Assembly: GCF_001641335.1 (NCBI RefSeq) | Contig: NZ_LVEM01000007.1 | Coordinates: 173,571-237,570 of the forward strand | Origin: Bradyrhizobium stylosanthis | GTDB taxonomy: Bacteria > Pseudomonadota > Alphaproteobacteria > Rhizobiales > Xanthobacteraceae | DNA length: 64,000 nucleotides | Direction: 5' to 3' | Notes under the pieces: model-generated | The model's input: the letters and a program-made list of their open reading frames with translations, nothing else | Told to the model about the DNA's origin: nothing | Database searches by the model: none | In this document: positions 33,998 through 44,078 of the stretch, piece by piece | Layout: each line of letters begins with the position of its first letter | Numbering within the stretch: position 1 is the first letter of the stretch | Position numbers and translations under genes: made by a program

Positions 33998-36928
33998 ATG
34001 CGGGCTGCCACGGAGATAAGGCAACGGGGCGCGCGCCGACAGGAACTCACCTTCTGCTTCGGCCCGTTTCGACTGGTTCCCAGCCGCCAGCTCCTGCTTC
34101 TCGACGGGCGGCCCGTCAAGCTCGGCGGACGCGCATTCGAGCTCCTGCAGCTGTTGGTGCAGCGGCGCGGCGAGCTGGTCAGCAAGAATGAGCTGATGGC
34201 GACGGCGTGGCCGGGAACCTTCCTCCACGACAGCAATCTCAAGGTCAACATGTGGAGCCTGCGGCGCTCGCTGGGAGATACCCAGATCGAGCCCGTCTAC
34301 GTCGCGACCGTGGCGCGCCGCGGCTACAAGTTCATCGCCGACGTCCAGGCCAGCATCGGCGAGATCGAGGACGATACGGAACTCGCCGATCCGCTGCGCC
34401 AGTCCAATCCGCCCTTGCTGCGCGGCATCGTCGGCCGCGAAGCTGATATCGCCGACATCGCCGATCTGCTCGCGGACGACAGGCACGTGACCCTCGCCGG
34501 CGCTGGGGGGATCGGCAAAACGACGGTTGCCGTCGCGGTCGCCCAGGCGTTTGCGCCACGGTGTCGCGACGGGGTCTGCTTCGTCGATCTCGCCACGATC
34601 TCCGATCCGACGCTTTTCGGCGCGGCGCTGGTCACTGCCCTGGGCATCAGGGGCAACACGGATAACGGTCTGGCTGCGGCCCTCGACTATCTGAGGCCGC
34701 GGCAGATGCTCCTCATCCTGGACAATTGCGAGCACGTGCTGCCCGCCGCCACGATCTTCGCCGGCAGGTTCCTGAGCGACACATCGCCGTCCAGGCTGCT
34801 GGCGACCAGTCGCGAGCCGCTCGGCACCGCCACCGAGCACGTCGTGCGGCTTGGTTCGCTGCCATCACCGAAGCCTGGCCTCGCTCTCACCATCGATCAG
34901 GCCGTCAAGTTCCCGGCCGTGCAGCTGTTCGTCCGCCGCGCCGCCGAATGGTCGGACTACCAGTTCGTCGACGATGATTGCGAGGCCGTCGCCTCGATCT
35001 GCCATTCGCTCGACGGCCTCCCTCTGGCCATCGAGCTAGCCGCGGCCCAGATCGGCAGGTTCAATCCTCGCGAACTGGTGGCGATGCTCGACCAGAAGCT
35101 GGGCTTTCGCGCCCCAAGCGCCGATGGCACGCCACCGCGCCACGAAACCCTGATGGCAACGATCGACTGGAGCTTCCGGCTGCTGCCGCAGAAGGAAGCC
35201 AGACTGTTCGCTCTGCTGTCGGTGTTCAGCGATGCCTTCGAGGTCGAGGATGCCATTTTCGTCGCGGAAGCGGCGGAGCTCACCCCGGTCGACGTCGTCA
35301 CCGGGCTCGGCAGCCTCGTCGCTAAATCGCTGCTCAGCGCGCAGGCTCGCGGCGCCAGCCTGCGCTACCGCCTGCTCGACAGCACGCGCCGCTATGCGGC
35401 CGAGCGGCGCCAGGCCGATCCCGCCTGCGGCCAGGCGCTGCAACGCCACGCGCAACGCATGCTTGTTCTGTTCGAGCAGTCCGAAGAGGAGTGGAACTGG
35501 CGCGAGCCGGCCGACTGGACGGAACGCTACCTCGGCCGCATCGCTGATCTCAGAGCTGCACTGTCATGGGCATTCGGCGAACAGGGCGATGGCGGCCTCG
35601 GCATCAGGCTCGCGGTCGCGGCGATCACCTTGTGGTCGGAAACCTCCATCCTGTCTGAAGCGCAGACGCGGCTTCAGGACGCACTCGCCTTGGCCAAGAC
35701 TGTCGCGTGCGACGACCTGTCGAAAGCAAAGCTCGCCTGCGCCCTTGGATGGAGCCTGTTCTACGCCCGCAACATGTCGAATGAGAACGAGGTCGCCTGG
35801 CTTGATGCGATCGACTTCGCAAGGCGCGCCGGCAACATCGAGTATCAGCAGCGCGCATTGGTGGGGTTTGCCTTCTACCTGCTGCAGATCGGCGAAGTCG
35901 CGCGCGCCATCACCTATCTCGAGGAGGCTACCGCACTGGCCAACCGGGACCGCGACTTGACGGCGACGTCCGAAGCCGATCGGGCCCTGGCCTGGGCCCG
36001 CGCCTTCGCCGGCGAATTGAGCAAGAGCCGCCCGGTTCTGGATCGCCTCGCCGCGACCTATTCGCTGGCCGAGGGCCGTTCGCGCAAGGATGCGAACGAG
36101 GTCTACCGCTTCATCACCGTCCGCTTCAACCTGCCCTTCGTGGCGTGGATGCAGGGGCAGCCCGACTACGCAGCGAAGCTGGCCCGCGACGCCGTGGACG
36201 CCGCGGACCGCAGCGGCCATTGGGTGTCGCAATCGAACGCACTCGGCCTCGCCGCACTTCCCGTCGCGCTCGAAACCGGCAATCTCGACGCGCTCGAGAG
36301 CTTCACCGAACGGCTGCGCCGCAACCTGGAACGTGAGCGCATCTCGCGCTGGGTTCCGGTCGAGCGCTATTTCTCCGCCTGCCTCCGCGACCTGCGCGGC
36401 GATCCGCGCGCGGTGGAGGACATGCGAGCCGCGATCGACGAGCTGATCGAATGCCGCTTCCTGATGCGGATCGGCAGCTATCTCGCGATGCTCGCCCGCG
36501 CCTATCTGCGGCAGGGACGAATCGTGGAGGCGCGCGAAGCGATCACGCGGGCGATCGACCATCAGGAACGCCAGGGCGAACGCTGGTGCCGGTCGGAGCT
36601 GCAGCGGGTCGATGCAGCGATCCTTCTCCAGGCCGGCGAGCCGCTGCGCGCCGAAAAGCGGCTGCAGCAGGCGCTCGCCGAAGCCCGCGCCATCGGCGCG
36701 ACGACCTTCGCCTTGCGTATCTCCACCGACCTCGCAGCGCACTGGGTGGCGACCGACCGCAGGCCCAAAGCCGTTCGACTGCTTGCCCCGATCCTTGACG
36801 AATTTACCGAGGGATTCGAGACGCCGGATCTGATGGCCGCTTCGCGCTTGTTGCAGCGCATGCGGCCGGCGCCGAGCGGCTGTGGCCATTACCGCCCGCC
36901 GGTCCCGGTGCACGCTCGCGGTGCATAG
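33998..36928 (+). CDS. Large transcriptional regulator: OmpR-type winged helix plus STAND ATPase
   Basis: Regulator of 976 residues. The N-terminal winged-helix domain (about residues 18-110; FELLQLLVQRRGELVSKNELM, LKVNMWSLRRSLGD, ARRGYKF) binds DNA. A STAND/NB-ARC-type ATPase follows: IVGREADI, Walker A GAGGIGKTT near 165-175, Walker B MLLILDNCEHV near 240, and the sensor LATSREPLG. The C-terminal half is helical and TPR-like and would bind the signal. This is the architecture of MalT/AfsR-like switches with an OmpR-type DNA-binding head. It lies 157 bp after the hydrolase-AKR-VOC-ABM run on the same strand and is a good candidate for its regulator. Confidence 0.85.
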   Translation: MRAATEIRQRGARRQELTFCFGPFRLVPSRQLLLLDGRPVKLGGRAFELLQLLVQRRGELVSKNELMATAWPGTFLHDSNLKVNMWSLRRSLGDTQIEPVYVATVARRGYKFIADVQASIGEIEDDTELADPLRQSNPPLLRGIVGREADIADIADLLADDRHVTLAGAGGIGKTTVAVAVAQAFAPRCRDGVCFVDLATISDPTLFGAALVTALGIRGNTDNGLAAALDYLRPRQMLLILDNCEHVLPAATIFAGRFLSDTSPSRLLATSREPLGTATEHVVRLGSLPSPKPGLALTIDQAVKFPAVQLFVRRAAEWSDYQFVDDDCEAVASICHSLDGLPLAIELAAAQIGRFNPRELVAMLDQKLGFRAPSADGTPPRHETLMATIDWSFRLLPQKEARLFALLSVFSDAFEVEDAIFVAEAAELTPVDVVTGLGSLVAKSLLSAQARGASLRYRLLDSTRRYAAERRQADPACGQALQRHAQRMLVLFEQSEEEWNWREPADWTERYLGRIADLRAALSWAFGEQGDGGLGIRLAVAAITLWSETSILSEAQTRLQDALALAKTVACDDLSKAKLACALGWSLFYARNMSNENEVAWLDAIDFARRAGNIEYQQRALVGFAFYLLQIGEVARAITYLEEATALANRDRDLTATSEADRALAWARAFAGELSKSRPVLDRLAATYSLAEGRSRKDANEVYRFITVRFNLPFVAWMQGQPDYAAKLARDAVDAADRSGHWVSQSNALGLAALPVALETGNLDALESFTERLRRNLERERISRWVPVERYFSACLRDLRGDPRAVEDMRAAIDELIECRFLMRIGSYLAMLARAYLRQGRIVEAREAITRAIDHQERQGERWCRSELQRVDAAILLQAGEPLRAEKRLQQALAEARAIGATTFALRISTDLAAHWVATDRRPKAVRLLAPILDEFTEGFETPDLMAASRLLQRMRPAPSGCGHYRPPVPVHARGA

Positions 36929-37035
36929 CAGGCCTACCGCCGCGCCCGTCGCACACGCTTTACGCTTCCCGGAATTCCTGATCCTCTCTCCCCCAATCGG
37001 CCGGATCAACCGGCCCTGCGAGGGAGAGAGACGTC

Positions 37036-38670
37036 ATGAAGCTCGGCACCGCGATCGCGGAAATCATGCGGCGGGAGGGGATCGAGATCCTCTGTGGCTA
37101 TCCGGTCAACCATCTGATCGAACACGCGGCCAACGCCGAGATCCGCCCCGTCATGGTGCGGCAGGAGCGCGTCGGCATCCACATGGCGGATGCGATCTCG
37201 CGGGTGACGTCGGGGCGCAGCATCGGCGCGTTCTGCATGCAGCACGGGCCCGGTGCGGAGAACGCGATGGGCGGCGTCGCCCAGTGCTTTGGCGAATCCG
37301 TTCCCGTGCTGGTGCTGCCCATGGGCTATCAGCGCCGCCTTGCGCATATCGAGCCGAACTTCAATTCCAGCGAGGCGATGAAGCCGTTCGCGAAATCGTC
37401 CGAGCCGATCATCCTGGCCGCGGAAGTCGCCAACATCTTCCGCCGCGCCTTCACCAAGCTGAAGAATGGGCGCGGCGGGCCCGTGATCGTCGAGATCCCC
37501 TCCGACATGTGGAACGAGGAGGTGCCGGAGCCGCTGAACTACACGCCTGTGCTGCGCACCCGCTACGGCGCCGACCCCGTGCACGTGAAGGAGGCCGCCG
37601 GCCTGCTCGTGAATGCAAAACGGGCGGTGATCTATGCCGGCCAGGGCGTGCACTACGCGCAGGCCTGGCCGCAGTTGAAACGGCTGGCCGAGCGACTGGC
37701 GATTCCCGTCACCACCAGCCTCGGCGGCAAATCGTCGTTCCCGGAGACGCATCCGCTCTCGCTCGGCTCCGGCGGCCTCGCAGTGCCGCGCGCGGTCCCG
37801 AAATTCCTCGCAGAGGCCGACGTCATCTTCGGCATCGGCTGCTCCTTCACCGAGACCAATTTCGGCATCGCTATGCCCAAGGGCAAGACCATCATCCATT
37901 CGACGCTCGATCCGAACCATCTCAACAAGGATGTCGAGGCGAAGATCGGTCTCGTCGGCGACGCCGGTCTCGTGCTCGACGCGCTGCTGGAGGAGATCGG
38001 CAAGACCGTCACCGCGGACCGCGACGCCTCGGCCGTCGCGGCCGAGATCGCCGCTTCGCACAAGGAGTGGCTGGCCAAGTGGATGCCGAAGCTCACCAGC
38101 AATGACGCCCCCTTGAGCCCCTATCGCGTGCTGTGGGACCTGCAGCACACCGTGGACGTCAAGAACACCATCATCACGCACGATGCCGGCAGCCCGCGCG
38201 ACCAGCTCTCGCCGTTCTGGAAGGCGGTGGAACCCCTCACCTATCTCGGCTGGGGCAAGACGACGCAGCTCGGCTACGGCCTGGGGCTCGCGATGGGCGC
38301 CAAGCTCGCCAAGCCCGACAAGCTCTGCATCAACGTCTGGGGCGATGCGGCCATCGGCTTCACGGGCATGGATTTCGAGACCGCGGTGCGCGAGCGCATC
38401 CCGATCATGTCGATCCTGCTCAACAATTTCTCGATGGCGATCGAGCTGAAGGTAATGCCGATCTCGACTGAGAAATATCGCTCGACCGACATCTCCGGCG
38501 ATTATGCCGCGATGGCACGCGCCTTCGGCGGCTATGGCGAGCGGGTGGAGAGGCCCGAGGACATCATTCCCGCGATCAAGCGCGGCATCCAGAAGACGCA
38601 GGAAGGCATCCCCGTGCTGCTGGAGTTCATTACCAGCAAGGAGACCGAGGTGTCGCGGCCGGGCACGTGA
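37036..38670 (+). CDS. Thiamine diphosphate-dependent enzyme (acetolactate synthase-like)
   Basis: ThDP enzyme of 544 residues with the three-domain layout of acetolactate synthase, benzoylformate decarboxylase and oxalyl-CoA decarboxylase. The N-terminal Pyr domain has the catalytic Glu in VRQERVGIHMADA near residue 44. The C-terminal PP domain has the cofactor motif WGDAAIGF followed by LLNNFSM (GDx ... NN) near residues 435-470. The central domain lacks an obvious FAD/ADP signature. It is monocistronic with its own ribosome binding site (GAGAGAGA). The substrate, presumably a 2-keto acid or acyl-CoA, cannot be read from sequence. Confidence 0.85.
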   Translation: MKLGTAIAEIMRREGIEILCGYPVNHLIEHAANAEIRPVMVRQERVGIHMADAISRVTSGRSIGAFCMQHGPGAENAMGGVAQCFGESVPVLVLPMGYQRRLAHIEPNFNSSEAMKPFAKSSEPIILAAEVANIFRRAFTKLKNGRGGPVIVEIPSDMWNEEVPEPLNYTPVLRTRYGADPVHVKEAAGLLVNAKRAVIYAGQGVHYAQAWPQLKRLAERLAIPVTTSLGGKSSFPETHPLSLGSGGLAVPRAVPKFLAEADVIFGIGCSFTETNFGIAMPKGKTIIHSTLDPNHLNKDVEAKIGLVGDAGLVLDALLEEIGKTVTADRDASAVAAEIAASHKEWLAKWMPKLTSNDAPLSPYRVLWDLQHTVDVKNTIITHDAGSPRDQLSPFWKAVEPLTYLGWGKTTQLGYGLGLAMGAKLAKPDKLCINVWGDAAIGFTGMDFETAVRERIPIMSILLNNFSMAIELKVMPISTEKYRSTDISGDYAAMARAFGGYGERVERPEDIIPAIKRGIQKTQEGIPVLLEFITSKETEVSRPGT

Positions 38671-38772
38671 GCGGGACCAGCTCCCGGCAGGCGTTCCGAG
38701 GCTGGCTCCGGCCGCAGGGGATGTGATAATCCGGCCCGGTGCCGCCCCTCGCGGCATCAGGCCGGATCGCGA

Positions 38773-41700
38773 ATGACCACCCCTCCCGACGATATCGCCA
38801 ACGAGCTCGCAGCCGAGAACGCGCGGCTGCGCGGCGAGCTTGCGATCGCGCGCGACCGACAAAGCGCCAGCGCGGAGATCCTGCGCACCATCGCGGCCTC
38901 GCCCTCCGATGCGCGGCCGGTGTTCGCGGCGATCGCGTCGAGCTCGAAGCGCCTGCTCGGCGGCTTCTCCGCCACCGTGCTGCAGTTCATCGGCGACGAG
39001 CTCCACCTCGTGGCCTTCACGCCCACCAGTCCCGAAGCGGATGAAGGGCTGCAGGCGTCGTTCCCGCGCAAGATCGCGGACTTTCCGACCTTCGCCCTGG
39101 TTCGTGGCGGCGAGACCATCCAGTTTCCCGACAGCGAGGCCGACGATGTCCCGGAGCTGAACAGGAACCTCGCGCGGCTGCGCGGCTTCCGAAGCGTGCT
39201 GTTCATGCCGCTGATGAGCGGCGGCACGGCGGTCGGCATGATCAGCGTCACGCGCGCCGAGCCCGGCGCGTTCGCAAGCGATCTAGTGCAGCTGCTGCAG
39301 ACCTTTGCCGACCAGGCCGTGATCGCGATCGAGAATGCGCGGCTGTTCAACGAGACGCGGGAGGCGCTGGAGCGCCAGACCGCGACCGCCGACATCCTCA
39401 AGGTGATGGCTGCCTCGCCCTCCGACGTGCAGCCGGTGTTCGACGCCATCGCCGCCAATGCCAACCGGCTGATCGGCGGCTTCTCCACCGCCGTGCTGCG
39501 CTACGTCGACGGCGCCGCGCATCTTGCGGCGTTCACGCCGACCGATCCGGCCGGCGACCGTGTGCTGCAGGCCTCGTTCCCCGTGCCGTTCGCCCGGTTC
39601 CCGCCCTATCAGCTCGTCGCCGACGGTTCCGCGGCGCAACTGCCCGACACCGAGTTCGAGCCCGCCGCGCGCGACATCGCGCGCGCCCGCGGCTATCGCA
39701 GCATGCTGTTCGCGCCCCTGATGAGCGAGGGCGAGGCCATCGGCATCATCATCGCCACGCGCCGCGCGACCGGTGCGTTCGCCGAACATCACGTGCGGCT
39801 GCTGCAGACCTTCGCCGACCAGGCGGTGATCGCGATCAAGAATGTCAGCCTGTTCAACGCCACCAGGGAAGCGCTGGAGCGGCAGACCGCGACCGCCGAC
39901 ATCCTCAAGGTGATCGCGGCCTCGCCGGCCGATGTCACGCCAGTGTTCCAGGCGATCTCCGACAGTGCCAAGAGCCTGATCGGCGGGCACTCCTCCACCG
40001 TCACTCGCGTCATCGACGGCATGCTGCATCTGGCCGCCTTCACCACCGACAACACGGCCGGCAATGCCGACCTGCTCAGCTCCTTCCCGGCTCCGCTGTC
40101 TTCGTCAGGCATTCACAGCCGGGTCGCGACCAGCGGCGAATACGCATTCCGCAGCGACATGCAGAACGAGCCGGACCTTACGGACGCCATGCGGGAGCTG
40201 GCGCGCACCCGCGGCTATCGCAGCATCCTCGTGATCCCGATGCTGCGCGACGGCGTCGCGATCGGCACCATCGGCGTCACGCGGCCCGAGGCGGGCCCGT
40301 TTCCCGAAAAGGCGATCAACCTGCTCAAGACCTTCGCCGACCAGGCCGTGATCGCCATCGAGAACACGCGGCTGTTCAACGAGGTGCAGGATCGCACAAG
40401 GGAGCTCGCAGAGTCGCTGGAGCAGCAGACTGCGACATCGGAGGTGCTCAGCGTCATCAGCCGATCGGCAGGCGATCTCACGCCGGTATTCGAGGCGATG
40501 CTCGGCAAGGCCATGCAGCTGTGCGGCGCCAGTTTTGGCGTGCTCAATACCTACGATGGCACGCAGTTCCACACGGCTGCCACCTACGGCCTGTCACCCG
40601 CCTACGATGAATTCCGCCGCACGACGCCCCTCAACTATGGTCCGGCCACCGCGCCCGCGCGCCTTCTGAGGGGCGAACCGTTCGTCGAAATGGTCGACCT
40701 TCTGGAGTCGGATGTCTATCGCGGCGGAGAGCCGAACCGTCGGGCATTGGTCGATCTCGGCGGCGCGCGCTGTCTGCTCGCGGTGCCGTTGCTGCAGGAC
40801 GAGCGCGTGGTCGGCACCGTCATGATCTTCAGGCAGGAGAACCGGCCCTTCTCGAGCAAGCAGATCACCTTGCTGAAACAGTTCGCTGCGCAAGCCGTGA
40901 TCGCCATTGAGAACGCGCGGCTGCTCAGCGAATTGCGCCAGCGCACCGAGAATTTGACGGAGTCGCTGCAACAGCAGACGGCGACGGCCGACGTGCTCAA
41001 GGTCATCAGCCGCTCGGCGTTCGACTTGCAGGCCGTACTCGATACGCTGGTCGAATCGGCGGCGCGGCTATGTGAAGCCGACGTGGCGGCGATTACCCGC
41101 AAGGCCGGCACCACCTATTTCCGCGCAGGCTCCTACGGCTTCCCGGCCGAGTTCGTCGACTATGTAAGAGATCTCCCGGTCCGGCCGGATCGGCGCACCA
41201 TCACGGGCCGGACCTTGCTCGGCGACAAGGTGGTCCATGTCACGGACGTGCTCGAAGATCCCGATTATTTCTTCGAGGGCCAGGAATTGAGCGGCAATCC
41301 GCGTAGCTTCCTTGGTGTGCCCTTGCTGCGCGAAGGCAGCACGGTTGGCGCCATTGTCCTCGCACGGCGCGCAATCCGCCCGTTCAGCGAAAAGCAGATT
41401 GAGCTCGTTACCAGCTTCGCCGACCAGGCCGTCATCGCTATCGAGAATGTGCGCCTCTTCGACGAAGTACAGGACCGCACGCGGGAGCTTGCGAAATCGC
41501 TCGACGATCTGCGCGCGGCACAGGACCGCCTGATCCAGACCGAGAAGCTCGCCTCGCTCGGCCAGCTCACGGCCGGCATCGCGCATGAGATCAAGAACCC
41601 GCTCAACTTCGTGAATAATTTCGCCGCGCTCTCCGCCGAGCTGACCGAGGAGCTGAACGAGGTGCTCGCACCCGTTGCGCTCCTGGACGATGTCCGCAGC

Positions 41701-42339
41701 GAGGTGGACGAGCTGACCGGACTCCTGAAGGACAATCTGGACAAGGTCGTGCAGCACGGACAGCGCGCCGATTCCATCGTCAAGAACATGCTCCTGCATT
41801 CGCGCGAAGGCGGCGGCGAGCACCGGATGAGCGACATCAACGCGCTGGTCGAGGAGAGCCTCAACCTCGCCTATCACGGCGCGCGCGCCGAGAAGCCGCA
41901 GTTCGACGTCACGCTGAGGCGCGAGCTCGATCCGGCGGCCGGGCAAGCCGAGGTGTTCCCGCAGGAGATCACGCGGGTGCTGCTGAACCTGATCTCGAAC
42001 GGGTTTTACGCGGTGACCCGGCGCAAGGCGGAGGGTAGCGCGGCCGGCTACGAGCCGGTGGTGATCGCCGCCACCCGCGATCGCGGCGACACCATCGAGA
42101 TCCGGATCCGCGACAACGGCACCGGAATTCCGGACGCGGTGAAGGAGAAGATGTTCAATCCTTTCTTCACCACCAAGCCGGCCGGCGAAGGCACCGGCCT
42201 TGGCCTGTCGATGAGCCATGATATCGTGGTCAAGCAGCACGGCGGAACGATCGACGTCGCCACCGTGCCGGGAGAATTCACCGAGTTCACGATCCTGCTG
42301 CCGCGGAGGAGCAGTTTTGCGGAGAGCGCCAAGGGATAG
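38773..42339 (+). CDS. Soluble sensor histidine kinase with five GAF domains
   Basis: Cytoplasmic hybrid-free kinase of 1188 residues with no membrane segment. Five GAF domains in a row (about residues 40-185, 208-355, 378-525, 550-705 and 735-885) are joined by similar coiled linkers containing FADQAVIAIEN and RQTATADILKV-type segments; the first three are close repeats of each other, indicating internal duplication. The kinase core has KLASLGQLTAGIAHEIKNPL (H box), NLISNGFYA (N box), DNGTGIPDAV and GTGLGLSMSH. GAF domains bind cyclic nucleotides, haem, tetrapyrroles or redox cofactors; the ligand here is unknown. No response regulator is adjacent, so it is an orphan. Confidence 0.9.
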   Translation: MTTPPDDIANELAAENARLRGELAIARDRQSASAEILRTIAASPSDARPVFAAIASSSKRLLGGFSATVLQFIGDELHLVAFTPTSPEADEGLQASFPRKIADFPTFALVRGGETIQFPDSEADDVPELNRNLARLRGFRSVLFMPLMSGGTAVGMISVTRAEPGAFASDLVQLLQTFADQAVIAIENARLFNETREALERQTATADILKVMAASPSDVQPVFDAIAANANRLIGGFSTAVLRYVDGAAHLAAFTPTDPAGDRVLQASFPVPFARFPPYQLVADGSAAQLPDTEFEPAARDIARARGYRSMLFAPLMSEGEAIGIIIATRRATGAFAEHHVRLLQTFADQAVIAIKNVSLFNATREALERQTATADILKVIAASPADVTPVFQAISDSAKSLIGGHSSTVTRVIDGMLHLAAFTTDNTAGNADLLSSFPAPLSSSGIHSRVATSGEYAFRSDMQNEPDLTDAMRELARTRGYRSILVIPMLRDGVAIGTIGVTRPEAGPFPEKAINLLKTFADQAVIAIENTRLFNEVQDRTRELAESLEQQTATSEVLSVISRSAGDLTPVFEAMLGKAMQLCGASFGVLNTYDGTQFHTAATYGLSPAYDEFRRTTPLNYGPATAPARLLRGEPFVEMVDLLESDVYRGGEPNRRALVDLGGARCLLAVPLLQDERVVGTVMIFRQENRPFSSKQITLLKQFAAQAVIAIENARLLSELRQRTENLTESLQQQTATADVLKVISRSAFDLQAVLDTLVESAARLCEADVAAITRKAGTTYFRAGSYGFPAEFVDYVRDLPVRPDRRTITGRTLLGDKVVHVTDVLEDPDYFFEGQELSGNPRSFLGVPLLREGSTVGAIVLARRAIRPFSEKQIELVTSFADQAVIAIENVRLFDEVQDRTRELAKSLDDLRAAQDRLIQTEKLASLGQLTAGIAHEIKNPLNFVNNFAALSAELTEELNEVLAPVALLDDVRSEVDELTGLLKDNLDKVVQHGQRADSIVKNMLLHSREGGGEHRMSDINALVEESLNLAYHGARAEKPQFDVTLRRELDPAAGQAEVFPQEITRVLLNLISNGFYAVTRRKAEGSAAGYEPVVIAATRDRGDTIEIRIRDNGTGIPDAVKEKMFNPFFTTKPAGEGTGLGLSMSHDIVVKQHGGTIDVATVPGEFTEFTILLPRRSSFAESAKG

Positions 42340-42357
42340 CGTCACGCGGAGGATGCC

Positions 42358-44058
42358 TTGAAGGGTCTCGCGCGGCTCGTTCAGCGACAGCTGCTTTCGC
42401 TGTCCGGCATCGGCCTCATGCTGGGTGCCCTGTTCTTTGCGGCCGCACTGACGCCGACGCTGGTGCCGCGGAGCTACCTCACCCAGGGCGCCCTCGCCGG
42501 CGGCTGCTTTGCAATCGGCTACCTCGCCGGAAACCTCTGGCGCTGGCTGTGGCACTATCTCGAGCTGCCCGAACCGTCGGCCCGTCTACGCTCGCGCGCC
42601 AATGCACTGGTTGCAGCCGGCTGCCTGATCGTCGTCGTCGTGTATTTGTGGCGTGCGGCCGAGTGGCAGAACTCGGTCCGCGCCGCGATGAAGATGCCGC
42701 CGGTCGAGACCGCGCATCCGCTCAAGGTCTGCGCGGTCGCTCTGGTCACGTTTGTCGCGCTGCTGCTGCTGGGGCGGCTGTTCGCGACCCTCTCGCGGTT
42801 CCTCGCCTTGCAGACGAAACGCTTCGTTCCGCGACGGGTCGCCAATGTCGTCGGCGTCGTGATCGCCGGCCTGCTGTTCTGGTCGATCGCCAACAATTTC
42901 CTGATCCGCACCGCGTTCGACGCCCTCGATTCATCCTTCCGCGAATTCGACGGCCTGTTCGAGCCCGAACGGCCGCAACCCACTGATCCCGGGAAAACCG
43001 GAAGCACGGCATCGCTGGTGAAATGGAAGGAGCTTGGACGCATGGGGCGGCGTTTCATCGCCTCCGGTCCGCGCGCAGCCGAGATCAGCGCCGTCACGGG
43101 ACAGGCCGCGCAGGAGCCGGTGCGTGTCTATGTCGGCCTCGCCGGCGCCGGGACGGCGCAGGCGCGTGCGCGGCTGGCGCTCGACGAGCTCAAGCGGCAG
43201 CACGGTTTCGATCGCGCCGTTCTCGTCGTGATCACCCCGACCGGGACCGGCTGGATCGACCCGTCAGCCATGGATACGGTCGAATATCTCCACCATGGCA
43301 ATGTCGCCAGCGTGGCCATGCAGTATTCCTATCTCAACAGCCCGCTGTCGCTGCTGTTTCAGCCCGAATACGGCGCGGAGGCCGCGCGTGCGCTGTTCGC
43401 CGAGATCTACGGCTACTGGACGACACTGCCGAAGGACAAGCGGCCGAGGCTTTATCTGCACGGGCTCAGCCTTGGTGCCCTGAACTCGGAGAAATCCGCA
43501 GAGCTGTTCGAGACGATCGGCGATCCCATTGCCGGTGCGCTGTGGAGCGGAGCACCGTTCGAGAGCCGCTTCTGGCGTGCGATCACGGCGAACCGCAATC
43601 CGGGCTCGCCGGCCTGGCTGCCGCAATTCCGCGACAGCCGCTTCGTGCGCTTCATGAACCAGAACGGAGCGACGGTGCCATCGGATGCGCCATGGGGCGC
43701 AATGCGCGTCGTCTATCTGCAATACGCCAGCGATGCGATCACGTTCTTCGCCTATAGCGACGCCTATCAGGCGCCGGCCTGGCTGAACGATCCGCGCGGG
43801 CCGGACGTCTCACCGGAGCTGCGATGGTATCCGATCGTGACCATGCTCCAGCTCGCGCTCGACATGGCGGTCGCGACCAATACGCCGATGGGCTTTGGAC
43901 ATGTCTATGCACCCGAGCATTACGTCGATGCCTGGGTCGCGGTCACCGATGTCCGTGATTGGTCCACTGATGCGATCGCGAAGCTCAAGCAACAGCTCGC
44001 GGCAAAAGCGCGGAAGACCGCTGGCGATGTCGACGACGATCCCGACCGTGGCGGCTAG
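42358..44058 (+). CDS. Membrane protein with Abhydrolase_9-type domain
   Basis: Protein of 566 residues. The N-terminal half has about four membrane segments (near 13-35, 42-62, 85-103 and 124-146, with a further one near 163-180). The C-terminal half is an alpha/beta-hydrolase-like domain with the nucleophile motif LYLHGLSLGALNSE near residue 375 and Asp/His candidates downstream (YASDAITFF, HVYAPEHYVDAW). This matches the Abhydrolase_9 family of unknown function. Translation must begin at TTG 42358: GGAGG lies 5 bp upstream, and the overlapping ATG at 42353 is followed immediately by a stop. It may be cotranscribed with the sensor kinase 18 bp upstream. Confidence 0.83.
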   Translation: MKGLARLVQRQLLSLSGIGLMLGALFFAAALTPTLVPRSYLTQGALAGGCFAIGYLAGNLWRWLWHYLELPEPSARLRSRANALVAAGCLIVVVVYLWRAAEWQNSVRAAMKMPPVETAHPLKVCAVALVTFVALLLLGRLFATLSRFLALQTKRFVPRRVANVVGVVIAGLLFWSIANNFLIRTAFDALDSSFREFDGLFEPERPQPTDPGKTGSTASLVKWKELGRMGRRFIASGPRAAEISAVTGQAAQEPVRVYVGLAGAGTAQARARLALDELKRQHGFDRAVLVVITPTGTGWIDPSAMDTVEYLHHGNVASVAMQYSYLNSPLSLLFQPEYGAEAARALFAEIYGYWTTLPKDKRPRLYLHGLSLGALNSEKSAELFETIGDPIAGALWSGAPFESRFWRAITANRNPGSPAWLPQFRDSRFVRFMNQNGATVPSDAPWGAMRVVYLQYASDAITFFAYSDAYQAPAWLNDPRGPDVSPELRWYPIVTMLQLALDMAVATNTPMGFGHVYAPEHYVDAWVAVTDVRDWSTDAIAKLKQQLAAKARKTAGDVDDDPDRGG

Positions 44059-44078
44059 AGCTCCAATAATGGAGCCCC

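Noticed and set aside
37006..39006. A 666-codon minus-strand frame
   Set aside because: Antisense to the ThDP enzyme and the start of the GAF kinase.
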